From Dryas octopetala (lineage: Eukaryota; Streptophyta; Magnoliopsida; Rosales; Rosaceae): a DNA stretch of 64,000 nucleotides. Position 1 is the stretch's first letter; each line of letters opens with the position of its first letter. The DNA lies in the NCBI GenBank assembly GCA_963921425.1, contig OY992834.1:24131923-24195922 (forward strand), written 5' to 3'. Of this stretch, positions 33,949-45,505 are shown piece after piece. The position numbers and the translations under genes are program-made. The notes beneath the pieces are model-generated. The model saw nothing but the letters and a program-made list of their open reading frames with translations. It made no database searches and was not told where the DNA came from.

Positions 33949-34158
33949 GATTGTCATTGCCAGACAATAGCAACAGGTGAATGTCACTGCCAGACAGTAA
34001 CAATAGGTGATTGTTATTGTCTGACAGTAACAATAGGTGATTGTTATTATTAAACAATAATAATAGGTGATTGCCACTGCCAAACAATAGCAGTAGATGA
34101 TTGTTACTATCAAACAATAACAATACATGATTGTTACTGCCAGACAGTAACAATAGGT
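33949..34158. repeat. 30-bp minisatellite of hairpin units, seven copies
   Basis: Seven consecutive 30-bp units, for example GATTGTTACTGCCAGACAGT + AACAATAGGT. Inside each unit the two arms ATTGTTACTG and CAGTAACAAT are inverted repeats, and where one arm varies the other often varies to match. The period is exact across 210 bp. Possibly subterminal repeats of a DNA transposon; no transposon ends were found beside it. Confidence 0.9.
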
Positions 34159-36467
34159 GATTGATAATCTGTCTTTTAACAAAAAGGTTCTTGAGTGCAT
34201 TTTTTGTCCACTTCCTTAGAAGATTAATAATTGAACACAAGATTTGTTATGATTTCTGTAAAGAATAAACATGTGACTTAAATTAGGAGTCCTATTAGGT
34301 TGCACAAGTTTTTGGTAACTATAAAGTATATCTTCGGGTGGTTTATCTGGTTTGCAACTATGTTTGAGTTATGGTAAAGACAGAGGCAATTTGTCCTACG
34401 ACTAGGCTACTAATTTAGATATTACTATCATGTGCCCCTCGTGGCTTATTCTGATCCTATGCATGAATGCATCTGTACTTTTTGTGGATGGTAATGTCTA
34501 TTAAAAACTTATTTTGTGTGTCATTACTTATTGTTCTTTTGGAGACGGTGCTATTAGATATGGATCAATCTTTGTAGTCTAAGTATTATAAATTTTTGCA
34601 AGCATGTTTATAAACTGGCCAGGCAACACCAGAGTCATCCTATTTTTTGAGCTATTATTTTAAATCTTCTTCATGTATCTAATATAATGTTCCCCCATCT
34701 TCTCTCATATTCTTTTGCAGAAATAGGAGGAGAGTATGTTTTTGTGAAATCTATTGGAAATCTCTCGACTTTGTTTGATGTAAGGGGCTACAACGGCATT
34801 AAGTTATATCCGGAAGTTTCAAGTTATTTTCTTTTTTCAACGGAATTCTGATTCTGTTTTAGTTTGTTTTAATTGTGTCATAGGTTTATAATTTCATTTG
34901 GTTGTTTATACTTTCACAAGGATATTGTATTAGGTTTAAATTAGGCTTAATTACAATTTACCCATACAAACTATATGGGTGATTTCAGGATGGTCCACAA
35001 ACAAAAAAATCTTTCAAGCGCATCCACCAACTCTCGAAAATCATGCAATGTTAGTATTTCCGTCAACTTTTCCGTTAAGTGCCAGCATGGAGTGCCACGT
35101 GGATTTTTTTTAAATAACGTGGAATGCCACGTGGAGATAAAAATAATAAAAAATTACAAAAACATTTTATAATATTAAAAACTAAGACTAATTAAAAACT
35201 ACAAAAATTTAAAAAACAAAAGAAAAAAAGTTCCCTCACCTCCCATCCCTCCCACGTCAAGCCATGCCAAAAAAAAAAACAATTAAATATTCTTTTCGTC
35301 TTCTTCCACCTACAGCAACCCCATGGCCACCGATTTCTTCCTCCCTCCTCCTTCTTCTTTTTCTTCAGCCACTCACACACATACACACCACCCACCACCC
35401 ACCACCCACTCACACTCTCTGCATATCACACCCACACCCACTCGAGCCACTCCCTTTCCCCCTCCCCCTCAACAGTACCACAAAGAACGGCCCCAAACCC
35501 TCAAAACCATTTGCAACAAAAGTTCTCTTCTGTATGAATTGCCACCGCCCAACCCACCGAGAACAACTCCACCAAGGTTCTATAACCTGATCCGCGACCA
35601 CCCACATCCAAAACCACCACCGACACCGCCAAAACTACCGAGCACAAGTCAGAACCAAAACCCCAACTCTATCCACCAACAACAACGTTTTAGGGTTTTC
35701 TAATTTCTATTGTTGAATGTATATCGTTTTATCACAAGTGGGTTTTCTTTCCATTGGGTTTTTGGTTCCATATTAAAATTGAACAAGAACACAAAAATAG
35801 AGAGAGATAGAACAATGAAATTGTGCAAAATATGTCAAATTGTTCAAAACCTAAACTCAAATAAAAACCCAGAGAACAATGAGAGAGAGAGAGAGAGAGG
35901 AAGGGAGGCATTGGCATGGTTGACCTCCACATCGACCGCGACGGATTCGGCGATGGCGACGTTGCCAAGCTTCGCATCAAATATGAACAACCTCATTAGG
36001 AACTGGAGGTCGGCAAGGCCGTCTCTCTCTCTCTTCCCCTCTTTCATTGTTCTCATCTCAACAGATATGAACGACCTCCGATCTGGAGGTCAGTGACTCG
36101 GCAATGGTGCGAAGACAGAGAGACAAGGAAGGACAGAGGGAAAGTGAGAGAAAGGAGGGAAAGAGAGAGAGGGAAAGAAAAGAGGGAAGGAGAGAGAAAA
36201 GGTGGCTGTGTAGGGGAAGAAGAAGGAGGAGGAGGAAGAAGGTGTGGCTGTATGGGGGAAGAAGGAGAATTTTTTTTTTTTCTGGCGATAGGATTGGGAG
36301 GTGGGAAAGTTTGTAGTTTAGGTCCATTGATTTTAACTATTAAATTTAAATAACTTTTTAGTTTAGGTACCAAAATTAAATAGCATTTTAGATTAGGTAC
36401 TAGTTGAAAAGTCAAACAAATTAATAAAGTAAAATGTATTATAATTTACATATATTACATCACATGC
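34159..36467. other. gene-poor stretch, no supported gene
   Basis: AT-rich sequence, then CT/CA-rich low-complexity sequence (35290-35690) and GA-rich sequence (35880-36260) in which open frames on both strands are composition artefacts. 34944-35140 has the style of a Mutator element end (a sentence-like run ending near GCCACGTGG repeats), but no matching opposite end was found. Confidence 0.6.
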
Positions 36468-36815
36468 CACTACAATAAAAAAATAAAAATAATATTACAT
36501 CACAAATATTACATTAATTTCTATTATATTATATTTTTTTAAAAAAAAAAATCAATCCAGTCACAACTTAACTGTGACTATCTTGGTAAATTGAAAGAGA
36601 CAACTCACACCATTATAGTATATATTATTTTGAGTAAAAGTATTGTTTTGACCTCTATTTATATTATATTGTAGTATAATTTCTTTAAAAAAAATTCAAT
36701 TAAGTCACAACTTAACTGTGACTGTCTCACAACTTAAATGTGATTGTCGTTCAGTCACAACTAAATTTGAAGTTGTGAGTGTCGTACAGTCACAACTAAA
36801 TGTGAAGTGGAGACT
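36468..36815 (+). mobile_element. CACTA-type 5' end with subterminal repeats (inferred)
   Basis: CACTACAATAAAAAAAT at 36468 resembles a CACTA terminus. Within 350 bp follow at least four copies of an inverted motif, GTCACAACTTAACTGTGAC and variants (near 36558, 36704, 36754, 36790). Terminal CACTAC plus palindromic subterminal repeats is the CACTA layout. The opposite end and a transposase were not found. Confidence 0.45.
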
Positions 36816-37105
36816 ACATTAACAAATTTTCAAGATAATATAAAAGTGTCAAGGGCAATTTTGTGAAAATATTTAGGAGTATAATACTTGGGGTTTGAGT
36901 ATTATATTTTCGAGTATTCTCAAGGTAGGTTCCACTGTGATGGACCCGGGTTTTGGGGTGTCACAGTTTCCGTCTAATTTTTGTCGAAATTTAAAAATCT
37001 TCAAAATTTCCTCGAAATCTGAAATTTAATTTCTTGCCCCCAACAACTTAATTTGTAAATTTACCTAATTGACACATATGGAAAATATCTTAAAGGACAA
37101 CCCAC

Positions 37106-37146
<41 letters not shown>

Positions 37147-37451
37147 TTACACACCCAACCCAACACTCCTAAACCCCAACCACAACAATGCTAAAACTCT
37201 CATTGCACACCCCCTCCTCTCATAACCTCATTTCTTCATCTTTCATCCATTAAACCTTAAGTTTTCTCTCTTTGTTACATATAGGGACTAATATTGTAGA
37301 AATACATATTAGTTTTCATGAATGGAGCCTCTACTCATCCCTTATTCGCTTTCAGATGAGGTATGATAGTAATTTTTTGTGTTTTTTGGTCGTGTTTTTC
37401 ATTTTCTGTTTGCAGTTCGTTCAACGAACCAGTTCCGAACTTTTCTCAAAC
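36816..37451. other. AT-rich stretch, no gene seen
   Basis: Contains GATGGACCCGGGTTTTGGGG followed by TGTCACAG near 36942, which resembles an LTR-edge sequence seen in plant elements, and a poly-A run at 37110-37140. Nothing that can be called. Confidence 0.5.
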
Positions 37452-37714
37452 GTTCGACAAATATCTACCGAACAAAAGTAACATATTCGGTGGTTATCTA
37501 TTGAATGAAAATTACAAATAAATTTAAAAAAAAAAAACCATTCAGTGACTATCCGCCGAATAAACTTACAAAGTTCGACAAGCATTTGCCGAATTATTTA
37601 TATATGTTCGGAAGACATCTGCCAAATGAAATTTTTTTATCTGTGTAAATTTGATCTCGTTCGGTAATCACCTGTCGAACTATGGGTATTTTTTCTGCAG
37701 ATTCCTACCGAACA
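37452..37714. repeat. array of 22-bp GTTCGG...CCGAAC hairpin motifs
   Basis: Six 22-bp palindromic motifs at 37452, 37485, 37540, 37573, 37606 and 37659, plus half motifs at 37415 and 37702. They are of the type GTTCGACAAATATCTACCGA + AC, spaced about 33 or 54 bp apart. This fits the subterminal repeats of CACTA-type transposons, where the element's own transposase binds. Carrier boundaries are not found. Confidence 0.75.
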
Positions 37715-39752
37715 GAGACATTTTTCTGCAGATTCCTACTCATAAATATACAAGTCTAGTAGTATATTAACGAGGTCGAACCTCAAGGAGTGATGCAAAA
37801 TGATACACTAAGTTTAAACTTAAGTTAATTTAAAACTAACCTAGTTTGAAAGTTTTGTTGGTTTGTGAGGCAACTTAAAATAAAATGCAACTAAATTAAA
37901 AAGCAAGTAAAGTAGATTAAAATAGGATAAAGTAAATAAAGGTGCTAGAATTTAAATATTAAATCTAGAAAGGAAAATAACAACTTTTTGGTTTTAGAAG
38001 CTAAACAATGGTATAAGAACCAAGGTTAGAGTTCCACACCACTTATGAACATATTAAATGAGATTTTTAGTAATTTCTCCAAAAAGGAGGCACCCAAGAG
38101 TCACTTGATGCCCTCTTACAAAGATAAATATGAATTAAGCACAAAAGTTGAAGATTTATATGGTAGATCTTGATTTTGCTTAGAAAATACAAACTTTAAG
38201 CAACTCAAGTGAACCAAAACTAAGGAACAACTAGAGTTAAAAAAAGTTTGTGTTTAAAAAAATTAACTATAAAGCTAAAATGTGGAAAGCGGATCTAACT
38301 ATCCATAATATATGACATTATGGGTGAAAGATGATCTCTTTCTCATTTTAATATCAAAATCTAGAGTTTGTAGGATCTTAAACAAGGGGGAATTAACATA
38401 AAAACCTCACTTAATAATGTTCATGGTAGTGCTTCCCCCTTACCTTGGTAAGGGGGTTTAGTGACCACCCATGAGTTTATATCTTAAATAAAAATAAAGA
38501 AATAAAGAAATAAGCATGTAATTTAAAAAATAATAAAATAAATAACACTACTAATAATAAAATAAAAGAACTACATAAAATAAAAGACATAAAGTAAATA
38601 AAGGATTAAGAGAAGAGAGAAGAGAGACATAATATTAAAGTTAACCATAAAGTAAAGAAAAGAGAAAAGAGAGACATAATATTAAAGTTTCATTAATTAA
38701 AAGTGCAAATAAAAATTACATTACTATTCTCTCTCAAACATCATAGCCAAATGGCTTGAGAGAGAAATCCTAAGAGAATATTAGAAAAATACAAAAAATT
38801 AAAGTGTAGAGTAAAAAGATATGGTAAGGGGGTTGAATGCTACCTTATATAGGCAAATTAAGCTTAGGGTAGAAAATATCAGAAGGGGGGGACATGTGGC
38901 AGCTTATGTAAGGCTGAGAGGATAGCTGGTGACAGTTATTTGAGATGAGGATCAGCACAAGAGGGCGCTGGAGAGATCCGGAAGCAGCAGGAAGATGGGA
39001 CACGTGTTGTAATGTGGTTGGTTGAAAGATGATTAATCAACCAAATTGCTGGGCGGAAGGATGCTGGCTGGTCTTTGGTGCGCGACGGCTTGGAGCTTGT
39101 GACTTGCGGCTGCATGGGAAGATGTGAGAGAGAGAAGATAAGAAGAAATGGGGATGCGGCTCAAGGCTTGGTGGCTTAGAAGTGGCTCAGCTCACATGGG
39201 TGTGGAATGAAAGAAATGGCATGCGGAAGAGAGAGAAGGGGAAGCCTGCCCACGTGTCGCCATCTAAGTGGGTGATGGGTTTGATTAATCAAAATGAAGA
39301 GAGGTTGTGTGCTAGGCGGAAGGAAAGGAAGAAATGTGAGGCGCCATGTGTCGCTTGCTAAGTGGGTGATGGGTTGATTAATCAACAACAATTGGCTAGA
39401 AGCTTTGCTGGGCGGAAGAAAAGAATGACTCCTGTGACTCTTCAGCTTCCATTTGAAATGGGCTGGGCATGTGCATGAATTTGTGCCACTGCAACTTCAT
39501 TTCTTCATTCTTTTATTTGGGTTTTAACTTTAAAAACCTACAAAACACAAATAAAACTAATTAATAAAAATTCTAATTTTTAATCTAACCTAAAAATAAA
39601 TGCAACCTAATAAAATTTAAGAAATAAGACAAAAACTAATAAAACCCACTAATTAACTAAATAATAAAAATAAGAATTAAAACACTAAAAATTGCTAAAA
39701 GATATAGACAAAAATGTAAGATTTTAAGGATAAAAATTATATATTAAAATGA
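37715..39752. other. AT-rich repetitive stretch without a gene
   Basis: Begins with sequence of a common plant repeat type (GTCGAACCTCAAGGAGTG near 37773). From 38930 to 39480 a unit of roughly 110 bp occurs twice or more, with the core AAGTGGGTGATGGGTT and GATTAATCAA and the word GCTGGGCGGAAG. No reading frame shows a protein family. Probably an old, unassigned element. Confidence 0.5.
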
Positions 39753-39830
39753 GCTCAACAACAACAAAAGAGGCCTATAATAGCATTTAATTATAGCATT
39801 TTTTCAAAAGTGCTATTATATTTAATATAG
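39753..39830 (+). mobile_element. possible CACTA left end next to the MSH6 fragment
   Basis: CAACAACAACAAAAGAGGCC, then TATAATAGCATTTAATTATAGC and an inverted partner AAAAGTGCTATTATA, resembles the 5' end of plant CACTA elements that start CACTACAACAAAA and carry TATAATAGC subterminal repeats. The same motif resumes after the Mutator insertion at 40571-40620. The first six bases do not match the CACTAC consensus exactly. Confidence 0.3.
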
Positions 39831-40570
39831 GGCATAAATTCAATTTAGACACATAACTATATATGCTATTTCAATGAGGTCCACGAACTTTCAAATATTT
39901 CAAATATACACCTGATTTATTATGTAAATTGAAAAATGAAATTTTGTCCATCAATTTATTGAGAGATCAGTTAAATGTCAGCTTGGCTTTTGCTAACGGG
40001 GATTAATTGGCGACGTGGCACCAACTCAGCATACATTTCCCGCCAAATGAGCAACACATGTCCACTTGACACGAGCCCACACACCCATCACCTCTTTCCC
40101 GGTCGTCGAATGCTCTCCTGACCATTTAGTCTCCCAAAAACATCACGTTTTCCCCTAAATTCGAATATAAATCTCTCACTTGTGTTCAACGAGCGAGAAA
40201 GAGATGATGAGTTTGTGGACCTGTGTCAGGGGCTAGGTGGACCCGTGTCGCTCATTTGGCCGGAAATGAGCGACACGGGTCCACCTAACCCCTGACACGG
40301 GCCCACAAACTCTCTCTCTCTATTATTATTAAATTGTGGGTCTGTGTCGCTCATTTGACGGGAAATGTTTGTTGAGATAGCGCCACATCGCCAAGTAATC
40401 CCGGTCAGCAAAAGCCAAGCTGTCATTTAACTGATCTCTCAACGAATCAATGGACAGAAATTCATTTTTCAATTTAGATAATAGATCGAGTGTATATTTG
40501 AAATATTTTAAAGTTCATGGACCCTGTTAAAATAGCTTATATAGTTATGTGTCTAAATTGAATTTATGCC
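39831..40570. mobile_element. non-autonomous Mutator-like element with long TIRs
   Basis: Starts GGCATAAATTCAATTTAGAC and ends with its inverse. The inverted arms run on for well over 200 bp with substitutions. Flanks TTAATATAG (39822-39830) and TTAATATAA (40571-40579) form a 9-bp target duplication with one mismatch. The centre is an inverted pair of GAGCGACACGGGTCCACCTA-type sequence. No coding capacity. 740 bp. Confidence 0.85.
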
Positions 40571-40619
40571 TTAATATAATTATAGCATTACTTTTTAAAA
40601 ATGCTATGGGCCTGTTTTG

Positions 40620-41497
40620 TTTTATTTTTTTTCTTTTCAAAACTCCAAAGAAGAACAAAGAAAGTCGATCTCTTCACTTTCTTACTTTCTCACCCCAGTT
40701 GTCACTGTCTCTCTCCCTGCAGCCCTCTCTCTCTCGTCGGATCCACTCTTTCTCGCCGCCCTCTCACCACCATCACGTCCTCTTGCCACCATCACGTCCT
40801 CTCGTCACCCTCTCGCTACCCTCTCGCCACCATTGTGTCATCTCGCCACCCTCTTTCCACCATCGCCTCTTTCTTTCTCACCCATCACTCTCACTTAGTC
40901 ACCCATCGCTAATTTAAGAAGGTAATTTCTTTTAGGGTTTCTATTTAGGGATTTAGGATTTAGGGTTTCGAATCCCAAAGTCACCATCACACTTGGTTGC
41001 TCGATCTAGTCAGGTACTTTGCTTCTTACATTCTTACATTTTCTATTGTTTCTGCACAAATTTCATGTTGTTAATTTTCTTGCATAGAATCTGAGGGGGA
41101 AGGGGAAGTGAGCATTTTGTAATTTTCCACATGATTCAGCTCCAAAATTGAAGTGTGGACCGTGTGGTGTTAGGTTTAATTTCTTTTTGTTTTTCTTTTT
41201 TTTCTGTTTTTGAAATGAATGAGCTTGAAATTCCTCGTCTTATTTAGCTGTTTGTTGTGAAGCTGAAATAGTTTTATGTTTGCTTTGATAATTTGATGAA
41301 TTTTTGGGTGGATTATATCTTAGGCTGAACCGATTTGAATGAGAATTTGTGTGGTTGTGTGTGCACTTAGTTTCTTATTTTTGGAAATGTTTCGTAGGTT
41401 GTGGAGAGGGGAGGATCTGTATCAGAGTCTGGGAAAGTGCGTGGTGATAGTGGGCTGGTTTCTGGAAGTAAATGATCAATGGGAGACAAATATGCAG
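40620..41497 (+). other. CT-rich leader-like sequence, no coding frame supported
   Basis: 40660-40920 consists of CT/CCA-rich low-complexity sequence with degenerate repeats of CTCTCGCCACC. It is followed by AGGGTTTCTATTTAGGG motifs, in the style of a 5' leader. It may be the leader of the locus from which the MSH6 fragment is transcribed, or a shuffled promoter piece. Confidence 0.35.
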
Positions 41498-42545
41498 GGT
41501 TTCTTCAGGAACTTGACACCAAATATTAAGAAGTCATTGACAGAGCTCTCACAAGCTGAAACTAATAAGGAGTCCTCACTAAAAGGCATTTTATAGAGGT
41601 TAATTGGACATTTCTGCGAGCATAATATTAAATGGAGACATTTGGTCTCTGTGACTGCAGGTATGCAGTCGTCCCTCTGCTTAGATTTTTTTTTTTAATC
41701 TTTTTTAATCAGAAGTCTGTGTAAAGATAGGAGCTTGGTTTATTATTCTCTTTTCTTTTTCTTTTGATAAGTACAGACGTCTAGGTTATAAAAAACTGCC
41801 TATAATTAGACAAGTGGTTTATTGCTTGCCTCTAATCAACTTTAGATGATGGCCTTTTTTCACATATATATCATACTAATATAGGCTAATTTAAAATGTG
41901 ATGATAATTTATTGTTTTGATTTTCAGGAATAAGAAAGAAATCATAAAAAATGAATCCTTTGAAGATTTGTGATTGATATGTCTCATGTTCATATGAATA
42001 GATTGTTTAGTTATTGTGGATTGAAATTTTTACCTCATCTGGTTCTAATGTTGATCGATCATGATATGCATTTATATGGAAGATATTCATAAACTCATCT
42101 GTCTTCTTAGGTTATTCCAATATTTTGTCTCATGAGGTGTTGTCTTTCATGAGTGAAATCAGTATATGAGTTCATTGGGTCCTCAAATTTTTGAAGACTT
42201 TTGAGTAACTTCAATTTATATATGTATGTGCTTTTAAGCAATATATTGTTTTAAACATATATTTCAATATTCTATGTAGTCATCTGCTACTCACAATTGA
42301 TTGGTGGCACTGGATGAACTTGGACGTGGGACATCAACTTCAAATGGACAAGCCATTGCATAAGTGTCATTCATAATTAAATTTTGTGCATGCTTTTGCC
42401 TTTAACAAAATCAGTGGTTGTGATTGATTTCTCTTCAACTGGCAGGGAGTCAGTTCTTGAACATTTTGTTCACAGAGTTCGGTGTCGAGGAATGTTTTCT
42501 ACCCATTATCACCGGCTAGCTGTAGATTATCATAACAATTATAGG
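41498..42545 (+). pseudogene. MSH6: MSH6 (MutS homologue) gene fragment
   Basis: Three exon-like pieces in MSH6 order. 41498-41660 contains TPNIKKSLTELSQAE, then RLIGHFCEHNIKWRHLVSVT. 42280-42360 contains LVALDELGRGTSTSNGQAIA, the MutS ATPase signature (Walker B and D-loop region). 42446-42545 contains ESVLEHFVHRVRCRGMFSTH and YHRLAVDY. In plant MSH6 these belong to the core/lever and ATPase domains, and much is missing between the first two. In-frame stops precede RLIGHF and LVALDE, and the donor after QAIA is damaged. Introns are kept, so this is a DNA-level copy. MSH6 acts in nuclear mismatch repair as the MutS-alpha partner of MSH2; this fragment cannot. Confidence 0.85.
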
Positions 42546-45010
42546 GTATGCTTTTCTTTCTTCTGTGGTTGATTTATTATTTTTCACTTCATAATAAAAC
42601 ATTGCCTGATATAGAAACTCTTTTATGGGGGTGGAATGAATTTCATGGCATCCAATAATGACTGTGGTCAAAGAAAGCCAGAAAGAAAGTTTGGAGAGGT
42701 ACGTTATTTGATTCTCTTCTTTGACAACCTTCTAGAAATTGGTTAGCATAATTATTTTGCATTTGTTTCCCTAAGGCAAGTTTTTTGTTTGTACATCCAA
42801 AAAGAAAGAAAAAGGAAAAATGTTGCAAAGAAAGGTTACTGTACATATCAGAAGTCCTAAACATAAATTCTTTCCAAAGATGAATAGAAACCTTCCCAAC
42901 TTATCCTTATTTGAGGTCTTTGCTTTTGTATGCTCTTTCCCATTTCTTTAAACAAGAAGATAAGAAAGAATTCCACCCTTCAGATTATGTAGATATATGT
43001 TCTACCCTTGATTAATCATTCAAGTAGCACTCAAACCTTTTATACAAATAAACTTGATGTACAACAATTTTTATTGGTTAGCATACGGTTTTTTTATTTG
43101 TTTTGGTTCAAACTAGTATTTACCATTCTTTTCTGTCAAATAATCGTCTATGCACATACGGCAGTCTTGTGTTATACATGATCAATAGAAGGCTTGACGC
43201 ATTATTTTTTCCCATAGGTATTGCTGAATATTTCATTCATTTAGCTATTGATGTTGGTCAAAAGAAAAACAAGAATATGTCAAATCTCCTGGTGAAGTCT
43301 TTGAGGTGATGTGAAGTGCTGTTAGTTTTAGTGCAGATGAGGTTAGTTTTTCTTTTATTCCTCTAGTTTGATGCATATGCAAATAATATTTGTTTTCTGA
43401 CATGTAATCTAATTGTAAGTGTTCATTCCGCTATTTTATTTGCTTTCCATTTGATGGCTCTATGTTATAAATCAATGAGGTGACCATCATTGTTCAAAGC
43501 ATATGTTGTTGTAATTCATAGGAAACAAGACACAAGGTATTTATGGTTATAATATTGATTAAAGGAGAAAAAGGCTTTTAGTCAGTTATTTAAGATCATA
43601 AATAGTTTCCCCATTACATTAAGCAGTTCTTCCCTGCTTTAAGAAAAGAGAAATTAAGTAGTTGAAATATAGAGGCAGCATAAGTTAAGAATCATACATC
43701 TCTTTTTTGTCTTTGTTTTATAGAGAAGTCAAAAGTTACACATTTTTTATTATCTTTGTTGTTGCTTGGTGAGTTCTGAACGGATAATATGTAGTGACAA
43801 GGTTTGTGAATTGTATAGTTTTCTGTTCTTTGAGTTCTGCATGTAGGCTTGGTGTTGTGAAGTGCTATTTGCCTCTAAGACATCTATTAATTTATTTTGT
43901 TATTTACTTTCCGTTTGTGGTTCTTTGGTTAAATTTTTATTATTCTTTTTAACTATGAAAGGAAATCTAAATAAAAAGAAACAGCTTTATGATTGATATT
44001 GTGGTGGACTTGATATAGGTGAGAAGATTAAGTGGGGTATTGAAGCATAAAATTAAGGTAAGAAATATTAAGAACTGGGACATGGAAGTTCAGTTTTTTT
44101 GCTTTTTATATGTTTGGCGGAATGAAGTTAAGGTTTGGAGCTAGAAGATACCTTATTAAGTGCTATTAGTCTAACTCATCATTTTGTTAATATAACATAT
44201 CATCTAAGCATATGAGAACTTAAAATGTACTTTAGCAGAGCATTTTGTATAGATTGAGGTTTATAAAAATGTACCTTAAAATGTTCTTTGGTTTGTGATA
44301 TAGGAAAAGCAGACTTTGAGTTTTAATTTATTAGTAACTCTGAAAACTTAGATCAATCTGTGAAAAGCTAATTTGAAATTTTTTTTCATTTTTAGTTGTG
44401 GTTTTGTGTTGGAATTGGTTAATTCAATATTAATCCTAACTTTTTGATTGCTTTATTTTCATAATAGTAGTATATTAATGTGAATATATAAACTTCTGAG
44501 TGAGTGGACATTCATTGGCACATATAGGATTTTTTTTTCAGTTTTCTTCTTTTCTTATACCATTTGATACATCACAAATTCGTTGGTCTTTAAGAGGTTC
44601 ACATATATGTATGTTTTTATTTGGTACATTATAGAGGTAGTCCTCCCTTATTAGCACTACAACCTTTAGTAGATTGAGGGTACTAATGAAACCTATTGTT
44701 GACTATTTTTTTTGGCAGTTTGGAGGCACTTGGATATAATTGGATGTTTGCGTTTTGGCAGTTTGGAGTCTCTTGGCTATTGGATGCTTTATTTTGAAGA
44801 GAGTTAACAAGTTAGACTTGTTTTTGTTCTTGTTTTTGGTCAGTTATAATGAACGCACTTATATTATGGTTTTTTTGAAAGTTGGTATACTTACGATCCA
44901 TCTCTTTGTTGTGCAGATTCACCGTCAAACATCAATTTAAAGTTGATGTCATTGTTTTTATCCACTTAATTGTACTCTTTTCATCTTCATCCATCTCTTT
45001 GACTAAATAC
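42546..45010. other. AT-rich stretch, no supported gene
   Basis: Only short open frames without family resemblance. Possible splice-like borders continue on the plus strand (for example 42702) but no further MSH6 or other protein match was recognised. Confidence 0.5.
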
Positions 45011-45029
45011 TTAATTTCCTTGCGCTTTA

Positions 45030-45505
45030 TTTGTAGAATTTCTCTTTTTCATGCTTTGAATAATGCTTCTGCGTTTTTCTTCAAGTCAGACATCCAGTTT
45101 CCAACAATGTAAAACTGTATAAAAACAAGTATAAGTTAGTCATTCAACTTGGGAAAAATGACAAGAGTTGTTCAAAATTCAGAAACCAGACACTGTTGCA
45201 CAGTCACTGATTTCACAATCTCCTAAAAAGTGGACCATTCCACATTACATGTGTGTGATTAGTTCATGTTGTGTTTTGAAAGTTTTAGAGAACTTGTAGG
45301 AAGCAGTGACTTACAATTATCATCCCTATGTTGCGACAATTTTGAGCATCCCTTTGAGCAAGTTTCCATAATGGATCATACAATGTCCATGTTCGAGTAT
45401 CCTTGTTGAGGACAAGAAGATTGTAGTATGCAGCGTCTCCTGAAATTATTGGGAAAAATATCATTGTGCTCTTTCCAAAATGCTTCTAGTGTGGCTCGTA
45501 TACAT
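45030..45505 (-). pseudogene. Ulp1-like (C48) peptidase remnant of a transposon
   Basis: The minus-strand exon from about 45505 to 45315 reads KHFGKSTMIFFPIISGDAAY, then YNLLVLNKDTRTWTLYDPLW and RNIGMII, ending at a GTAAGT donor. A further exon may follow at 45114. The pattern IVFPI..G.HW.LLVLN...TW.LYDSL is that of Ulp1-type cysteine peptidases carried by plant Mutator and CACTA elements. The aspartate of LYD is present, but the expected catalytic histidine before LLVL is tyrosine (AYYNLLV), and a stop lies just upstream. The catalytic cysteine part was not found. A dead remnant of a SUMO-protease-like ORF. Confidence 0.5.

Noticed and set aside
33949-34158. CRISPR-like direct repeat array
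   Set aside because: Units abut with no unique spacers, and the setting is a plant nuclear genome.
33869-34240. Long minus-strand frame of leucine/asparagine/histidine repeats
   Set aside because: Translation of the 30-bp hairpin minisatellite, not a protein gene.
34944-35140. Mutator-type left end
   Set aside because: Sequence style is suggestive, but no matching inverted right end or 9-bp duplication was found.
35264-36353. Several overlapping proline- and arginine-rich frames on both strands
   Set aside because: Composition artefacts of CA/CT- and GA-rich sequence; no frame shows a domain.
41498-42545. Functional MSH6 gene
   Set aside because: Only three pieces are present, with in-frame stops, a damaged donor site and most domains missing.
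45030-45505. Active SUMO protease
   Set aside because: The expected histidine is tyrosine, a stop lies just upstream and no catalytic cysteine region was found.
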